The notes: a model not told the origin generated them from the sequence alone. Shown: positions 1 through 11,214, counted from the stretch's first letter. The stretch: 64,000 nt of DNA from Datura wrightii (GCA_035772735.1 JASDFA010000006.1:63566001-63630000), one strand, 5' to 3'. Numbers and translations: made by a program.

Positions 1-1968
1 GCAGGCAAGTAATGCAACGCCCCACCAGGCGTCAGTACCGCTGGTACTGAGTATGTAAAATAATAACTGAAAGAAATATCTGAAAGCAACAACACAACTG
101 ATGGAACTGAAATAAGAAGGAATAGACTAACTAGCTGAAAATGTGAAGCTATGCCTGCTCTTAACTATACTGGAAGGAGTAGGAGCCATACCTGGAGATG
201 TATCGCTCTACTGTTGATCTACTCGTATCTAGTATCACATAGCATAACATAACATAACATAACATAGCACACACAACCTTACCCGGCCCCCATAAGCCGG
301 GAGGTACAAACAACACGCAATCTATACCCCTACCCCGGTCATCCCATCTCCTATAATAGCTATAAGCATCCTACCGGTCCCCTGGGTATGCACTTGGTCT
401 CGCTGAGCCCCTGACTATAACTGTACCTGAGTCCGGAGGACTCTTGAATCAACACCCGGGCGTATCCGCTCGACAGGGGTGTGTAAGGGCCGACCAAGGC
501 ACAATATGGGGAAAACTGGCATCCCATCTTCGTCCCCTGTGGGACGGCATACCACTCCGTAGAGCGACGTATCCTCGTCCTCTGGCGGATGAGTCGATAC
601 AGCTATTAACCCTGGGGCGGTCATGGGTGCTAGGTAATCCAACCCCAAAACAATACAACGGTCTCAACTAGTAATACTATCTGCATATCCCACATGCTGA
701 AGCTAATAGTAGTAAAGTATCCGTACATACTGTATGCTGAACTAGTGATAGTAATATGTACGTACTTAATACATGCTGAGACTGATACTAGTATATATGT
801 ATAAATATAATCTTCTGCCATACTGTACTGAGTCTAATGTTAAACCAAATATAGTCTTTCTGCTGGAAACCATGTTGTATACTGAGTTTCTATAGTAACA
901 TGATTTACTATTTCTAACATGCTTTCTAAACTTCATTTTAACCTATCATTCTACTTCTGAAATGCCTTACAGATATTACATTGCTTTACTGGGTTTCAAC
1001 TGAATACGATAATATCCTAACATTCTGTACTACATCACATACTAAGCATGCTGTGCAGTTCCTAACACTTGCATTAGAATCTATATCGTGCTAGCAAGTT
1101 TCATGCTAATTATAACCTGATGCTTCTAATAGCGTACCAACATTCGTAATAAACATAAGACATAACTTCTGAACATTCTACTGGCCTTTAAATTACTTTA
1201 CGATACCAAGATTACTAACTTGCCGAGGAAACTAGCTTTACATACCTTTGCTTCTGATTTCCCGACTAACTGGCGTAGCTTGGTTTGTATTTCAGCTATT
1301 CCTCCCAACTGCATTCACATATACATCAATCAGTACTAAATACAACTTTATTCTGAAGAACGACATCACTTTCGATATAATTATAGCCTAAACTTAGGCT
1401 TATCGAAAGACGGTCAAAAACACATCATTTTTCAGAAGTCCAGAAGGGAGAAATACTTACTTCACAGCTAGAAACACATAGACACTAGTTTGGAGCAGTT
1501 CCACTTACCTTAGTCCGGTAGCTCGATGATTCGTCGGTCGTATTTCGCGAAACTAAATCCGTAGGAATGCTCTCTACTGCTAAATACCTCGGTATCTGAG
1601 GTTAATTTGGGTTTGGACTACGTTTGGCTGCGTAATCGGATGATAATATATTATCTTCCTTCGTCCCTCTCTGCCCCCTGCGTTTCTCTGGAAATTTCCA
1701 ATGGTTTAAATGAAATAAAACCGAAGTGGGGCTTTATATACTTGAGCCTGGACAGGGCCAACATGTCATGGAGCCAACGTGGAGGCTCCACCTCCGTGAC
1801 ACGCTGCCATCGCGGAGGGGCTCTACCTCGGCTCCTCCCGCGATGGTTCGGCAGGTTTCTCATCCGATCTTTTTCCCGGGCCTTTCTTTAGCACGTATGG
1901 CCTTCAAATATGCTTAACCAACGTGCGAATAGGCCATCTAGGTGCCGGGAATCCTACGGGGTATAACA
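1..1968 (-). repeat. Minus-strand LTR fragment, Ty3/gypsy-type (family X)
   Basis: No coding frame of retroviral type is seen here. The right edge reads GGTATAACA on the plus strand, so the minus strand starts TGTTATACCCC, a usual LTR start for plant Ty3/gypsy elements. A TATA box (TATATAAA, minus, 1733-1740) lies about 230 nt inside that start, with a GC-rich inverted-repeat cluster between them. A short CATAA microsatellite is at about 241-265. The other LTR end is beyond the window, so I cannot tell a solo LTR from a full element. It abuts the gag of element 1 in opposite orientation and was probably inserted there. Confidence 0.6.
1733..1850 (-). promoter_or_regulatory. Family X U3 promoter: TATA box and GC-rich inverted-repeat module
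   Basis: On the minus strand the words CCGCGATGG and CGTGTCACGGAGG (with the mate CCACGTTGG) precede TATATAAA. The words GTGACACGCTGCCATCGCGG (plus, from 1796) are almost the same as words in the LTR of element A (6179-6200), although the two LTRs are otherwise unlike. The promoter role is inferred from position and the TATA box. Confidence 0.5.
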
Positions 1969-1978
1969 TTCTCATCCA

Positions 1979-2900
1979 GAGTTTCTTGGTTCCAAGGTGG
2001 ACAAGGATCCACATGAGTTTATTGATGAGATTGTGAAGATCACCCAGGTCATGGGGGTCAATGGAGTTGAGTGTGCTAAATTGGCCTCAGATCAGTTGAA
2101 AGGGGTCGCAAACATCTGGTTTCGACAGTGGAAGGATAGTAGGGCCGCTGGAGCAGGCCCTGTCACTTGGGAGGAGTTCCATGTTGCTTTCCTAGATAGG
2201 TTCTTCCCTTGTGAGATGAGCGAGTTGAAGGCAGTTGAGTTCATGAATCTTATGCAGGGGAAGATGATGGTTTAGGAGTATGCCCTTGAGTTCACTCACT
2301 TATCAAAATACGCCCCAGAGTAAGTAGTTGATCAGAGGACGCGAGTGAGCAGGTTTGTTCATGGGGTGGCGAACTAATTTGACAAACGTTGCAGACCTCT
2401 ATGCTTTACTAGGATATGGATTTCCCTCGGATAGTCTTGTATGCCCAGCAGATGGAGGCGGCGCATATGAGATAGAGAGAGAGGCCAAAAGGGGTAAGAA
2501 AGACAACTATAGGTTCACTCAGTAGAGATCTAGCGGCAGTCATCGTCCTTATATTCAGCAAAAGTCACTAGCTCCAACACAATCATCATCTAGTATCCCA
2601 AACTAACCCAAGGGTGGTTAGAGGAGCAGGACCTTAGGTTGGAGAGACAAGAGGGACATGCAAGTAGAGCACACCCTTCTATCCTACGAGAAGTGTGGAA
2701 AGAGTCATACCGGGGAGTGCTTGCTTGGGTCGGATATCTATTATGGGTGTGGTAGATGTGGACACATGCACCGAGCGTGTCAATTTTCTAGATAGGATGA
2801 TGATAGAGGCCATGCAAAAACTACCAGGTCAGTAGTAGCTCTAGCATGTTCAGCTCCACTGGGGGCATCCAGTAGTGGGGGTGGCGGGTAATGCCAAAAC
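1979..2900 (+). pseudogene. gag fragment of element 1 (capsid and zinc knuckle)
   Basis: Gag would form the particle that packages the element's RNA. The open part 1997-2275 gives DPHEFIDEIVKITQVMGVNG and later WEEFHVAFLDRFFP, typical of the retrotransposon gag (capsid) domain of Ty3/gypsy elements. Stops follow (2273 and later). The zinc knuckle region lies at about 2690-2790: the first knuckle is recognisable as CGKSHTGEC, but in the second the first cysteine appears lost (YYGCGRCGHMH). The N-terminus is missing at the junction with the LTR fragment at 1968. The corresponding part of element 2 aligns closely from VDKDPHEF onward. Confidence 0.8.
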
Positions 2901-2948
2901 AGATTATATGTCCTCCCCCCGCGTCAGGAGCAGGAGACTTCACCGGAT

Positions 2949-3812
2949 ATGGTTATTGGTATGTTACGAGTGTTTCACCTTAATGTTTATGCTTTTTTAG
3001 ATCTAGGGGCTACCTTGTCTTTTGTGAAAGCTTATATTGCTAGTAGCTTTGGGGTCAGTCCCAAAATTCTGTTAGAACCATTATTAGCTTCTACTCTCGT
3101 TGGCGATTTAGTTGTAGCTAGGTGGGTGTATAGAAGTTTCTCGATCATGGTACTGCATAAACTCCCCTCCACAGATGCTGTAGCATGAGCCATGACTGAC
3201 TTTGATATTATTCTCATCATGGATTTGTATTATGCATGTTATGCTTTTGTTAATTATAGAACCCGTGCGGTGGAGTTCCATTTTCCGGGTAAGTCAGTCT
3301 TAGAGTGGAAGGGTAGTTCGGCCGTGCTTGTAGGTCATTTTATTTCCTATCTTAAGGCCACGAAGATGATTTCCAATGGTTGTGTGTACCATCTAGTTAG
3401 GGTTAAGGATGCTGAGTGCGTACCCCCGACTATCCAATTAATTCCAGTGGTATGTGAGTATCCAGAAATGTTCCCTGATGAGTTACCAGTTATTCTTCCT
3501 GAGAGGGAAATCAATTTTGGTATCAACATTCTTCTCGACACACATCCTATATCTATTCCTCCCTACAGAATGGCCCCATCCGATCTAAAAGATTTGAAGG
3601 AGAAGTTGAAGGATCTTTTGGATAAGGGTTTCATCCGACAAAGAAAATCCACATGGGGTGCACCAGTTCTCTTTGTCCGAAAGAAGGATTGCTCCCTTTT
3701 TATGTGTATTGATTATCGTTAATTGAACAAGGTCACCATCAATAACAGGTATCCCCTACCCAAGATCTACAATTTGTTTGATTAGCTTCAGGAGGCCAAG
3801 TGTTTTGGGTAC
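2949..3812 (+). pseudogene. Protease and N-terminal reverse transcriptase of element 1
   Basis: The frame from 2949 reads MLRVFHLNVYAFLDLGATLS, a retropepsin-like fold region in which the active-site triad looks like DLG. A stop at 3186 ends this frame and another frame continues from 3192 to 3722. It contains the protease-RT linker (YPEMFPDELPVI) and the RT start (DLLDKGFIRQ, then WGAPVLFVRKKD and MCIDYR). A TAA follows at 3720. The RT fingers run to about 3812, where the palm domain with the YVDD-type active site should begin, but the sequence jumps to integrase. Compared with element 2, 21 nt are also missing just before the jump. Confidence 0.8.
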
Positions 3813-4609
3813 CATCATAGGGGTACCCAATTTACCTCTCAGTTTTGGAGGTCGTTTCAAAAAGGACGTTGTACTTAGGTAAAGCTCAGCACAACATTTC
3901 ACCTGCAAATGGATGGTCAAGTGGAGCGGACAATTCAGACTCTTGAAGATATGTTGAGAGCATGTGTGATCGACTTCAAAAGTAGTTGGGATAATCATTT
4001 GCCTCTTATCGAGTTTGCATACAATAACAGCCTTCAGATGGCGTCATTTGAGGCTCTCTATGGGCGGAGATATAGATCGCCTATTGGTTGGTTCGAAGTT
4101 GGGGAAGTTGCAATGGTAGGACCAGATTTGGTCCATGAGGCTATTGAAAAGGTACAACTCATCGGTATAACATGAAAACAGCTTAAAGTCACCAAAAGTC
4201 CTATGCCGATGTGAGAAGGAGAGAACTCTAGTTCGAAGTGGATGATTGGGTGTTTCTGAAGATGTCTCCCCTAAAGGGAGTGATGCGGTTTGGGAATAAA
4301 GGAAAACTCAGACCTCGTTATGTTGGCCCCTACCGTATTATGAATCGGGTGGGCAGGGTGGCATATGCATTAGAGTTGCCCTCAGAATTAGCTTTTGTGC
4401 ATCCTATTTTTTGTGTATCACTTTTAAAGAAGTGTTTGGGTGACCCAGCTTTAGTTGTTCCAGTAGATAGTGTTGGTGTGAAAGACAACCTGAGTTATGA
4501 GGAGGTTTTGGTAGAAATACTAGATCATCAGGTTCGAAGGCTGAGGAACAAGGATGTAGCTTTATTCAAAGTTTTATGGAGGAATAAGCAGGTTGAGGGA
4601 GCTACATAG
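3813..4609 (+). pseudogene. Integrase C-terminal half of element 1
   Basis: After the junction the text reads RGTQFTSQFW (second catalytic Asp region, with the Asp itself removed), then a stop, then [20 protein letters not shown] with the third catalytic Glu, and LYGRRYRSPIGW. The 4238-4609 frame holds the C-terminal domain (LRPRYVGPYRI, VHPIFCVSLLKK), typical of Del/Tekay-like Ty3/gypsy integrases. Catalysis is impossible because two of the three acidic residues and the zinc-binding N-terminus are gone. Confidence 0.85.
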
Positions 4610-4920
4610 AAAGCCGATGAAGACATGATGGCTAGATACCCATATTTATTCTCTACCAGCTCAGTTCCATCTTGAGGTGTCAGTTTTTCCTCAGTACTCT
4701 ATTTAGTTTTCATATTCAATTAATGTGCCCTAGTTTCTTTCATGTATGTGGATGCATATATGAATCATGAATTCAATTCAGCCTTGTAATTTAAATCGTA
4801 GTTCATCATTTTATCAATTTTCAGTTTGTTAGATCAGCATTTTTGTATGACAATTGCGGTTCTCTGCTTTTCTGTATGATTTTCAACATTCGAAGACGAA
4901 TTTTTTCAAACGGGAAATAT

Positions 4921-5916
4921 TGTTATACCTCGAAATCCTAAAGATAAGACCGGGGGTTGAAATAGAGAAAAACTCAAAATTCTACAGCAGGTTATAGAAC
5001 AAGTCATTCTATGACCCGTAGGGAAGACCACGAGTTATGAGGTGACTCGTGGTGAGGTACTGCACTTGAGTTGAGAAATTGTTGATGGGATCACCACAGA
5101 CATGGAAACGAGTCATGGTCAGACCCCACGATTCATTGGGTGAATCATGGTCTGCAGGTAACTAATGATCTGAGGTTTGAGGCAGTAGAGATAATGAGTG
5201 GTTACTACAAGTCGTGGTCACCAGTAACAATTTGAATGATTTCTCATTATGAGTTCCAGGTGAAACCTCGGCAGTGTACCCAACGATCGATGTAATGACC
5301 CATGGTTGGAGGCAACGACTCGTTAGGCCTTTCATGGGGACTAACGTGCAGTTATTTTATGAGAAGTTATTAAGGGTATTCTCGTCATTCCTACACTTTA
5401 GTGTCCTATACTACATTGTTTTAAGCCTTTTTTAGGGTGTATTAAGATGGTTAAGTCATTCTAGCCTATTGAAAAACCCGTGCATGCAAGTTAGGGAGTT
5501 AGAGAGGAGATCAAGCTTAATCCCTTACAATTCTTCTCAAAAATCCTCTTGGACAATCAAGGAAGTGCAAGAATCAACCCTAATCAGGTATGTAGGGTTA
5601 TGAATGGGTGAATCCGTTCAAACCCATGCCCAATCTCTCTCTAAATCATGAAATTCCTATGATGATTCTACGGGGTTTTAACCCAATGAATAAAATTCCT
5701 AATTCTCTACATGGATATGATCTAAATGAGTTTTTATTATTGAATTATGAATTATTGGTAAGTTTCACGCAGTTTTCATTAAAATAATGTTTCAAGATTT
5801 ATAAATTTAAAATGCCCATTCATGAGATATTTATGAAAGTTGAGATTTATGATGAATATTCATGTATGATGAGGTATTAATGATGAAAAACATGTTTTCA
5901 AGTTACCCATGTTTAT
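4921..5916 (+). repeat. Element 1 3' LTR, first part
   Basis: It begins TGTTATACCTCG, preceded by a weak purine tract. It matches the LTRs of element 2 (41436-43458 and 46812-48964) and resumes at 15778 after element A. At 5030-5230 it has several short inverted-repeat words of the form CACGAGT / ACTCGTGG. The last five bases (5912-5916, TTTAT) are one copy of the target duplication made by element A. Confidence 0.88.
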
Positions 5917-7327
5917 TGATCTTGGGCAGATTTATATGCCCAAGTGATACTCAAACGTATCATTTTCGCCTTGTTTATCGTGCAATGTGTATACATTTTC
6001 ATGTAATTGGTAATAAAATGTGAATTTATACTAACCAACATGATTAGCATTGTTTTTTAGGTAAAATATGATTTTGAGGAGCTAAAATGCATGTTGGAGC
6101 AATATCGGAGTTGGACTTGGATTCGAGCACGGAAAAGGCATTGGACTGCACAATATAAAGGGGCTCCGTGATGGAGCCGTGTCACGCTGCCATCGCGGAG
6201 CCATTCTACCTGGAGGGTGAAAAATTAGTCAAATTCCAGTGGAGCCTCGTGACAGCTCCGTGGCACGGAGGCAAGCCTCCGCGTTGCATGTCGTGCCACG
6301 TTGATGCTTTATACCTGGACCCCCAAATTCCAGTGAGGGTCCACGTCCACGCCGTGTCACGGAGGCAGTGCTCCGCGATGCACTCCGTGACACATTGCTT
6401 GTTATTCCGGAAAAAATTCCCATTAGTATAAATAGAACACTTAGGCTTATTTTTCATAATTCAGACTTGGTGGAGAAAGGACGTGGGTTACAGGCAGTTG
6501 AGGGACGAAAAGTTCAGGGTTTTTTCTCTCCTTCTTTCTTATTTCACTCAATTGTTTGTATGATTAACACTTGTTTTAGGATGATTAATCCACAAATGAG
6601 TGGATAATTCCCTTCCTTGCTGAGGTTATGAACACTTGTGATGAATTTTGATTATTAAATTATATGGTTTTTCATCTTCTTCTTCCATGTTGTTCCATTA
6701 ATTCTTGTTTCTACTGCATTGGTGTGTGGCCGACATTAATGTACATCTAAAAAGTCCGATTTCACTCGAGAGAGCACGAAATTGGAAAGTTGTGAATTAA
6801 TAGGGTATTGTTCTTAATTTGATTTGGGAAAATTGATTTTTGATGTGCTTTCCTGATAGAAATATACTTGAAAGCCGTATTAGTCAATTTAGGAACCGGA
6901 ATTGTATTGCTAGGTTATAAATTGCATTTGATCACAGAAATGTAGACGGATGGTTTATGATTCTTAAGTGAGATTAAATACGAGAGTTTTAATTTCTTGG
7001 CTGATGTTCTTGGCTAGCAACTGGAAGAGAAGATTAACCAATGTATGATGATAATCAGTTCATTACATGTTCTTAACCTTGGCATGCTCATATCCATAGT
7101 TTAAATTCAAAGTAGATAATTGTTAGTAGTTTTAGTATAGAAATTATAAAACAAATTATTCAACTGTTGGTTACGTTGTTGTCAGCGTATTTAGAAGTGA
7201 GATAGAATATAGTATACTTAAGCAATTTTCACTTATCCAGAGTCTCCTTTGATCGATACTTGGCTTACTTAAGCCACTTACTACTTGTTTGACCACGTGC
7301 ACTTGACCCCAACCAAAGCACCGAACA
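5917..7327 (+). repeat. Element A 5' LTR
   Basis: It runs from TGATCTTGGGCAG to CACCGAACA and pairs with 14348-15772. Compared with the 3' LTR it lacks 17 bases (CGTGTCGGTTTTTAACC region) near the end, around 7312. Differences between the two are mostly transitions within the GC-rich module. Confidence 0.92.
6160..6434 (+). promoter_or_regulatory. Element A U3 promoter: GC-rich inverted-repeat modules and TATA box
   Basis: The TATA box TATAAATA is at 6427-6434. Upstream are inverted repeats in a GC-rich block within AT-rich DNA: GTGTCACGGAG (6354-6364) pairs with CTCCGTGACAC (6383-6393), and CGTGGCACGGAGG and CATCGCGGAG words occur before it. The block also occurs inside the element (10160-10310). 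Promoter function is inferred from the TATA box and its place in U3. Confidence 0.65.
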
Positions 7328-7333
7328 AGTTTT

Positions 7334-7350
7334 TGGCGCCGCTGCCGGGG
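7334..7350 (+). other. Primer binding site (tRNA-Asp type), element A
   Basis: TGGCGCCGCTGCCGGGG begins six bases after the LTR. It matches the 3' end of plant tRNA-Asp(GUC) as I know it, except for one base (CGCTGCC for CGTTGCC). Minus-strand DNA synthesis would start here. The stretch 7351-7468 is untranslated leader. Confidence 0.85.
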
Positions 7351-7468
7351 AGACTAGGCAATTGCTGAAATTGCATTAAGTGTAAATTTACTGTATTTTT
7401 ATTTTATTTTCTTAAGTGTTGACAACTTGGTCTTAGCCTGTATTTTGCAGACTTGATTTCTGTGAACA

Positions 7469-9862
7469 CTGGCAAGAGACAAAGAGCTGGTGGAATCTTA
7501 TATAGAGCCTGAACGTATATTTCATAGTAAACGGAGAGAAGCTCTACAAAGAAAGTTGCAGTTGCTCAGACAGACTATTATGGAGCAACAAAATCCACCA
7601 GTTGTAAGGGCAGTGTTAGTGCCCGAAGAAGCAGCAGCAAGGCCGGTTCGCGAGTTGGCAATCCCACATGCCAACAATGTAACATCCAGTATCCGCAAAC
7701 CAGTGCCTGGAGGGAGATTTGAACTCAAGCAAAATATGGTGCAACTGTTTCACACAAACGGGCAATTTACCAGTCTCCCTCATGAAGATCCACAACAGCA
7801 TCTCCAAAACTTTTTGGAGATAAGTGACACTTATATACCCGCTGGAGTGTCACCTGATTATGTTCGGCTTACATTATTTCCGTTCTCATTACTTGGTGAA
7901 GCCAAGAGGTGGTTAAAAGCTGAGCCACCAAATTCTATTAAAACGTGGGATGATCTAGCACGGAAGTTCTTGATAAAATTTTTTCCCTCTAGTAAAACAG
8001 CCAGACTTAGAAGTCAAATTCTAAGTTTCAAATAGAGGGAGGGAGAAAATTTGTATCAAGCCTGGGAAAGATTTAAATCCATGTTGCGGGACTGTCCTCA
8101 TCATCATCAGTCCAATGAGGTGTTCGTACACACATTTATTGAGGGTTTGGAACCCCATACCAAAATTTTGCTAGATTCAGCAGCTGGAGGGCAAGCGCTG
8201 GAAAAGACTTATGAGGAGCTGTACACTTTGCTAAACCGGATTTCACAGGGCAATCCAGAATGGAATGCTGATTCATCAAGAGGTGGAGCAAGGAAAGCAG
8301 CAGGAGTGCTTGAAGTGGATGGATTTACAGATATCGCTGCACAGATAGCTGCCTTGCAGAATCAGTTGAACAACCACTTCAGCAACATGAATTTGAACGA
8401 GCCTTCAGCTTCAGTTAATGCAGTCCAGCAAATGTGGTGTGAAGTGTGTGGAAGCAGTGAACACTCAGCTGAGTGCTGTGGAGCAAACCCAGATTCAGTT
8501 AACTTTGTGGGGAATGCACAAAGAAATCAGCAGCAGTATGGTAGTGGCTACAATTGAAATTGGAGGAACCATCCAAATTTTTCATGGGGTAGCAATAACC
8601 AACAAGGCCAAAATTCGGGTCAGGGTATGCAAAGGAATCAAGGAGGGCAACAGAACTACCAATCTCAATTCAGAAATCACAATGCCCCTCCTCCACCACC
8701 ATCACCTAGCATTGAGGAGATGTTCAAGACCATGATCGCTAACCAGGCGCAATTGCAGGCTGACTATGTTAAATTGGCAGCCGGAGTGAAAAATAATCAG
8801 TTAGCAACCAAGGCTCTTGAGTATCAATTTGGGCAATTTGCTAGTGCCCAAAATACAAGGCCCATAGGAGGACTGCCTAGCGACACGGATCCGAATCCGA
8901 AGCAGGTAAATGCAGTGACCACAAGGAGTGGTTTGCAGCTGAAGGAGGTGGAACCAGAAAGACCACCTCAAAAGTCAGGAGCAGCAGAAGTTGAGGGGGA
9001 GCAGAGTTCGGAAAGGGGGAAGACCAAAGAAGCTGAAACAGAAAGACCTCCACCCCCATTCCCTCAACGACTCAAGAAACACAAAGAGGAGGCGTGTTTC
9101 ATGAAATTCATGCAGGTGCTTAAACAGGTACATGTTAACTTACCTCTTGTTGATGTCTTGTAGGGAGTGCCTAAATATGCTAAATACATTAAAGACATCG
9201 TGGCCAACAAAAGTCGCTTGACTGAGTATGCCATGGTGGCTTTGACGGAGGAATGCCCTTCCCGGATCCAAAATGGACTGCCCACAAAGCTAAAAGACCC
9301 TGGAAGTTTTACTATCCAGCTTACTATTAGGCAGAGCATCCAAGCTAGTGGATTGTGTGACTTGGGGGCGAGCATAAATCTGATGCCATCTTCGGTATTC
9401 AGAAAGTTGGGTCTAGGGAGTCCTAGACCTACAACCATAATCTTGCAGTTGGCAGACCGATCCTTAGCTAGGACGGATGGCATTGTTGAGGATGTGCTTG
9501 TGCAAGTAGGCTCCCTAATTTTCCCGGTAGATTTTATTGTTCTGGATTTTGAACCAGACGCGGAAGTCCCATTTATTTTGGGACGACCCTTCTTGGCAAC
9601 CGGGAAAGCATTAATCGACGTAGTTGCGAGTCAACTTACTATGCGAGCACATGACAAGGTAGAGGTGTTCGATGTGTATAAAGCACCCAAGCTCCCGATG
9701 GTGAATGAAGAACTCTCAGTGATCAATGTAATTGATCATGGTAATGCTAAGCAGATGAATGATTCCCGAGAGTTGATGGGAAGACCACCGGATAGGTGTG
9801 AGCACTACTGGGGGGAGGACAATGATCGTGAGAAATCGTCCATCACCCTAGCGAACAATTGA
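7469..9862 (+). pseudogene. gag-protease polyprotein of element A, three stops
   Basis: One reading frame of 798 codons gives capsid, nucleocapsid and aspartic protease. The capsid core lies at about 7730-8230 (EISDTYIPAGVSPDYVRLTL, LLGEAKRWLKAEPPNS). The CCHC knuckle CEVCGSSEHSAECC has the canonical spacing and lies near 8430-8475. A proline-rich region follows, and the protease (LCDLGASINLMP, then PFILGRPFLATGKALIDV) spans about 9310-9640. The frame is broken by TAG at 8033, TGA at 8555 and TAG at 9161. B has sense codons at all three places, so these are lesions of this copy. No ATG stands at the expected start: both copies read CTG at the first codon (7469) in good context, and the first in-frame ATG comes later, within MEQQNPP. 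The product would assemble particles and process Gag. Confidence 0.88.
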
Positions 9863-9902
9863 GCATAAAGGACGTCGAGCCGCGACGGTAAACCAGGCGC
9901 TG

Positions 9903-9920
9903 CACGGGAGGCAACCCGTG
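9903..9920 (+). other. Conserved hairpin after gag-protease, element A
   Basis: CACGGG, loop AGGCAA, CCCGTG forms a perfect 6-bp stem 41 nt after the gag-pro stop. It is preceded by GGCGCT. The same loop with a different stem occurs in element G (23791-23808), and B carries the stem with one mismatch. Function unknown. Bases 9921-10150 hold no gene. Confidence 0.7.
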
Positions 9921-10159
9921 AAAAATTTTTTCTTTCATTTTGTAAAGTGTACATAGATTTTATTTTTCTTTTTCTTGATTGAGTACAAAATTTTTGCGTT
10001 TTAGTTAGTATTTTTTTATTTTAGTTAGGTGAAACCTATTAATCTAACCAATTTTGTTTAGTGAGATGATTTTCAGGTCAAACGGAGAAAAATGTGCACG
10101 GAATCGTGAAGGAAAAGCGAGGTATGAAAAAATTAAAAAATGTTGAAGACAGTGAGCTG

Positions 10160-10320
10160 GGGCGATAGCTCCGTGTCACGGAGGAGGACCTCCGCGTTAC
10201 CCTCCGTGACACGTTGAAGTGTAATCTGGAAATTTTAAAATTTCCAGAGGGCTATCGCGATGGCTCCGTGTCACGGAGGCAGTGCACCGCGATGCACTCC
10301 GTGACACGTTGCCATATAAA
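10160..10320 (+). promoter_or_regulatory. Internal GC-rich inverted-repeat module with TATA-like box, element A
   Basis: GTGTCACGGAGG (10173-10184) pairs with CCTCCGTGACAC (10201-10212), and GTGTCACGGAG (10268-10278) pairs with CTCCGTGACAC (10297-10307). ATATAAA follows at 10314-10320. The second hairpin is nearly the same as the one in the element's own LTR at 6354-6393. By analogy with the LTR it may be an internal promoter for the second ORF; this is inference. In B the corresponding module is at about 54660-54830, with a weaker TATA-like word. Confidence 0.45.
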
Positions 10321-10508
10321 TTGTGACGGGTCACACTGGGTTACCGGGTGACCCGCATGTTTTCTACATTTTAAACCCCCGATTTCGCCCCTTTTTCCCT
10401 CATTTTTAATTCCCTCCACGACCAAACTTCCTAAAATCCCTTCCCCATCAACGTGCCACGGTTTAAGGCAAGGAATTACCAAGTTTTCGTCGGTTCTTCA
10501 ACCACGAG

Positions 10509-11209
10509 GTATGTTTTCCGATTATCTCTCAAGTTTTTGTCAATTTTATTCGAATTTAAGCATGGGAGGTGAGATAAATCACCCTAAGTCGAAATTTAGC
10601 ATGAATTTGAGTTATTTATTGATTGATAAAAGTTCGTAATGTTGTAATGATCGTTTGAACTTATCGATTGCATGAATTATTCGAATTGCTTGCCAAAATC
10701 AATTCTAGGGCTGTGTTGTTGAATTTGAAATTGGTAATGTGTTGAATTTGTGAATTCTATGTCGGGGTGTGCTTGTGAAATGAGATAAGTCGTTGTAAGA
10801 GATTGTTTGAATATAATAGACGACGAATTCTCGGGTTTTTGGGAAAATGTTGAAAATTGTTCAAATTGGGTTGGTTGTATAGGTTCATGTGTATATATTT
10901 TCTTGTTGTTGTTTTTGTTTCATTGTTTTTCTTTGCTAAGTGCGATGGTTGAATTGTTAGCGATGGTAGTGATTGGGATTAGCTGTACGATGTCTGAGTA
11001 GTACGCAAAAGTTATACCGTCAAATTTTCTTGTTGAACGCACTAAGCATGAATTGTATAGTTGTTTGTTTGGTGTAAATAAAGTATTCTTGCCGTAGTAT
11101 CGTAACCGTAGCTAAGGACTAAGTGTGGGGTAAACTTAGCGTAACCCGACCTTAGCCGAAGTTAATATTTATTTAGCTTGACATTGTGTTTGTTTATTTG
11201 TGTTGACAG
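10509..11209 (+). other. Candidate 5' UTR intron of the second ORF, element A
   Basis: The donor GAG|GTATGT (10509) and acceptor TGTTGACAG (ending 11209) lie just upstream of the ATG at 11215. In element B the matching donor AAG|GTATGT and acceptor TTGACAG bound 705 nt, against 701 here, while the sequence between has diverged. The intron is inferred from the signals; no transcript is available to me. Confidence 0.5.
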
Positions 11210-11214
11210 ACAAA

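Larger units (their letters stand above)
1969..4920 (+). mobile_element. Element 1, internal region: decayed Ty3/gypsy deletion derivative
   Basis: Order on the plus strand is gag, zinc knuckle, protease, start of reverse transcriptase, then directly the end of integrase and a 3' LTR at 4921. This is the gag-PR-RT-RH-INT order of Ty3/gypsy with most of RT, all RNase H and the integrase N-terminus and core removed at about 3813-3820. The 5' LTR and leader are missing because family X sequence abuts gag at 1968. Many stops and shifts show that it is inactive. Element 2 at 41436-48964 is its close relative and has the same internal junction. The tract before 4921 (4610-4920) is an AT-rich 3' non-coding region with no gene. 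Confidence 0.85.

Noticed and set aside
241..265. CATAA repeat as a telomere-like tract
   Set aside because: Only about four units; a plain microsatellite within an LTR.
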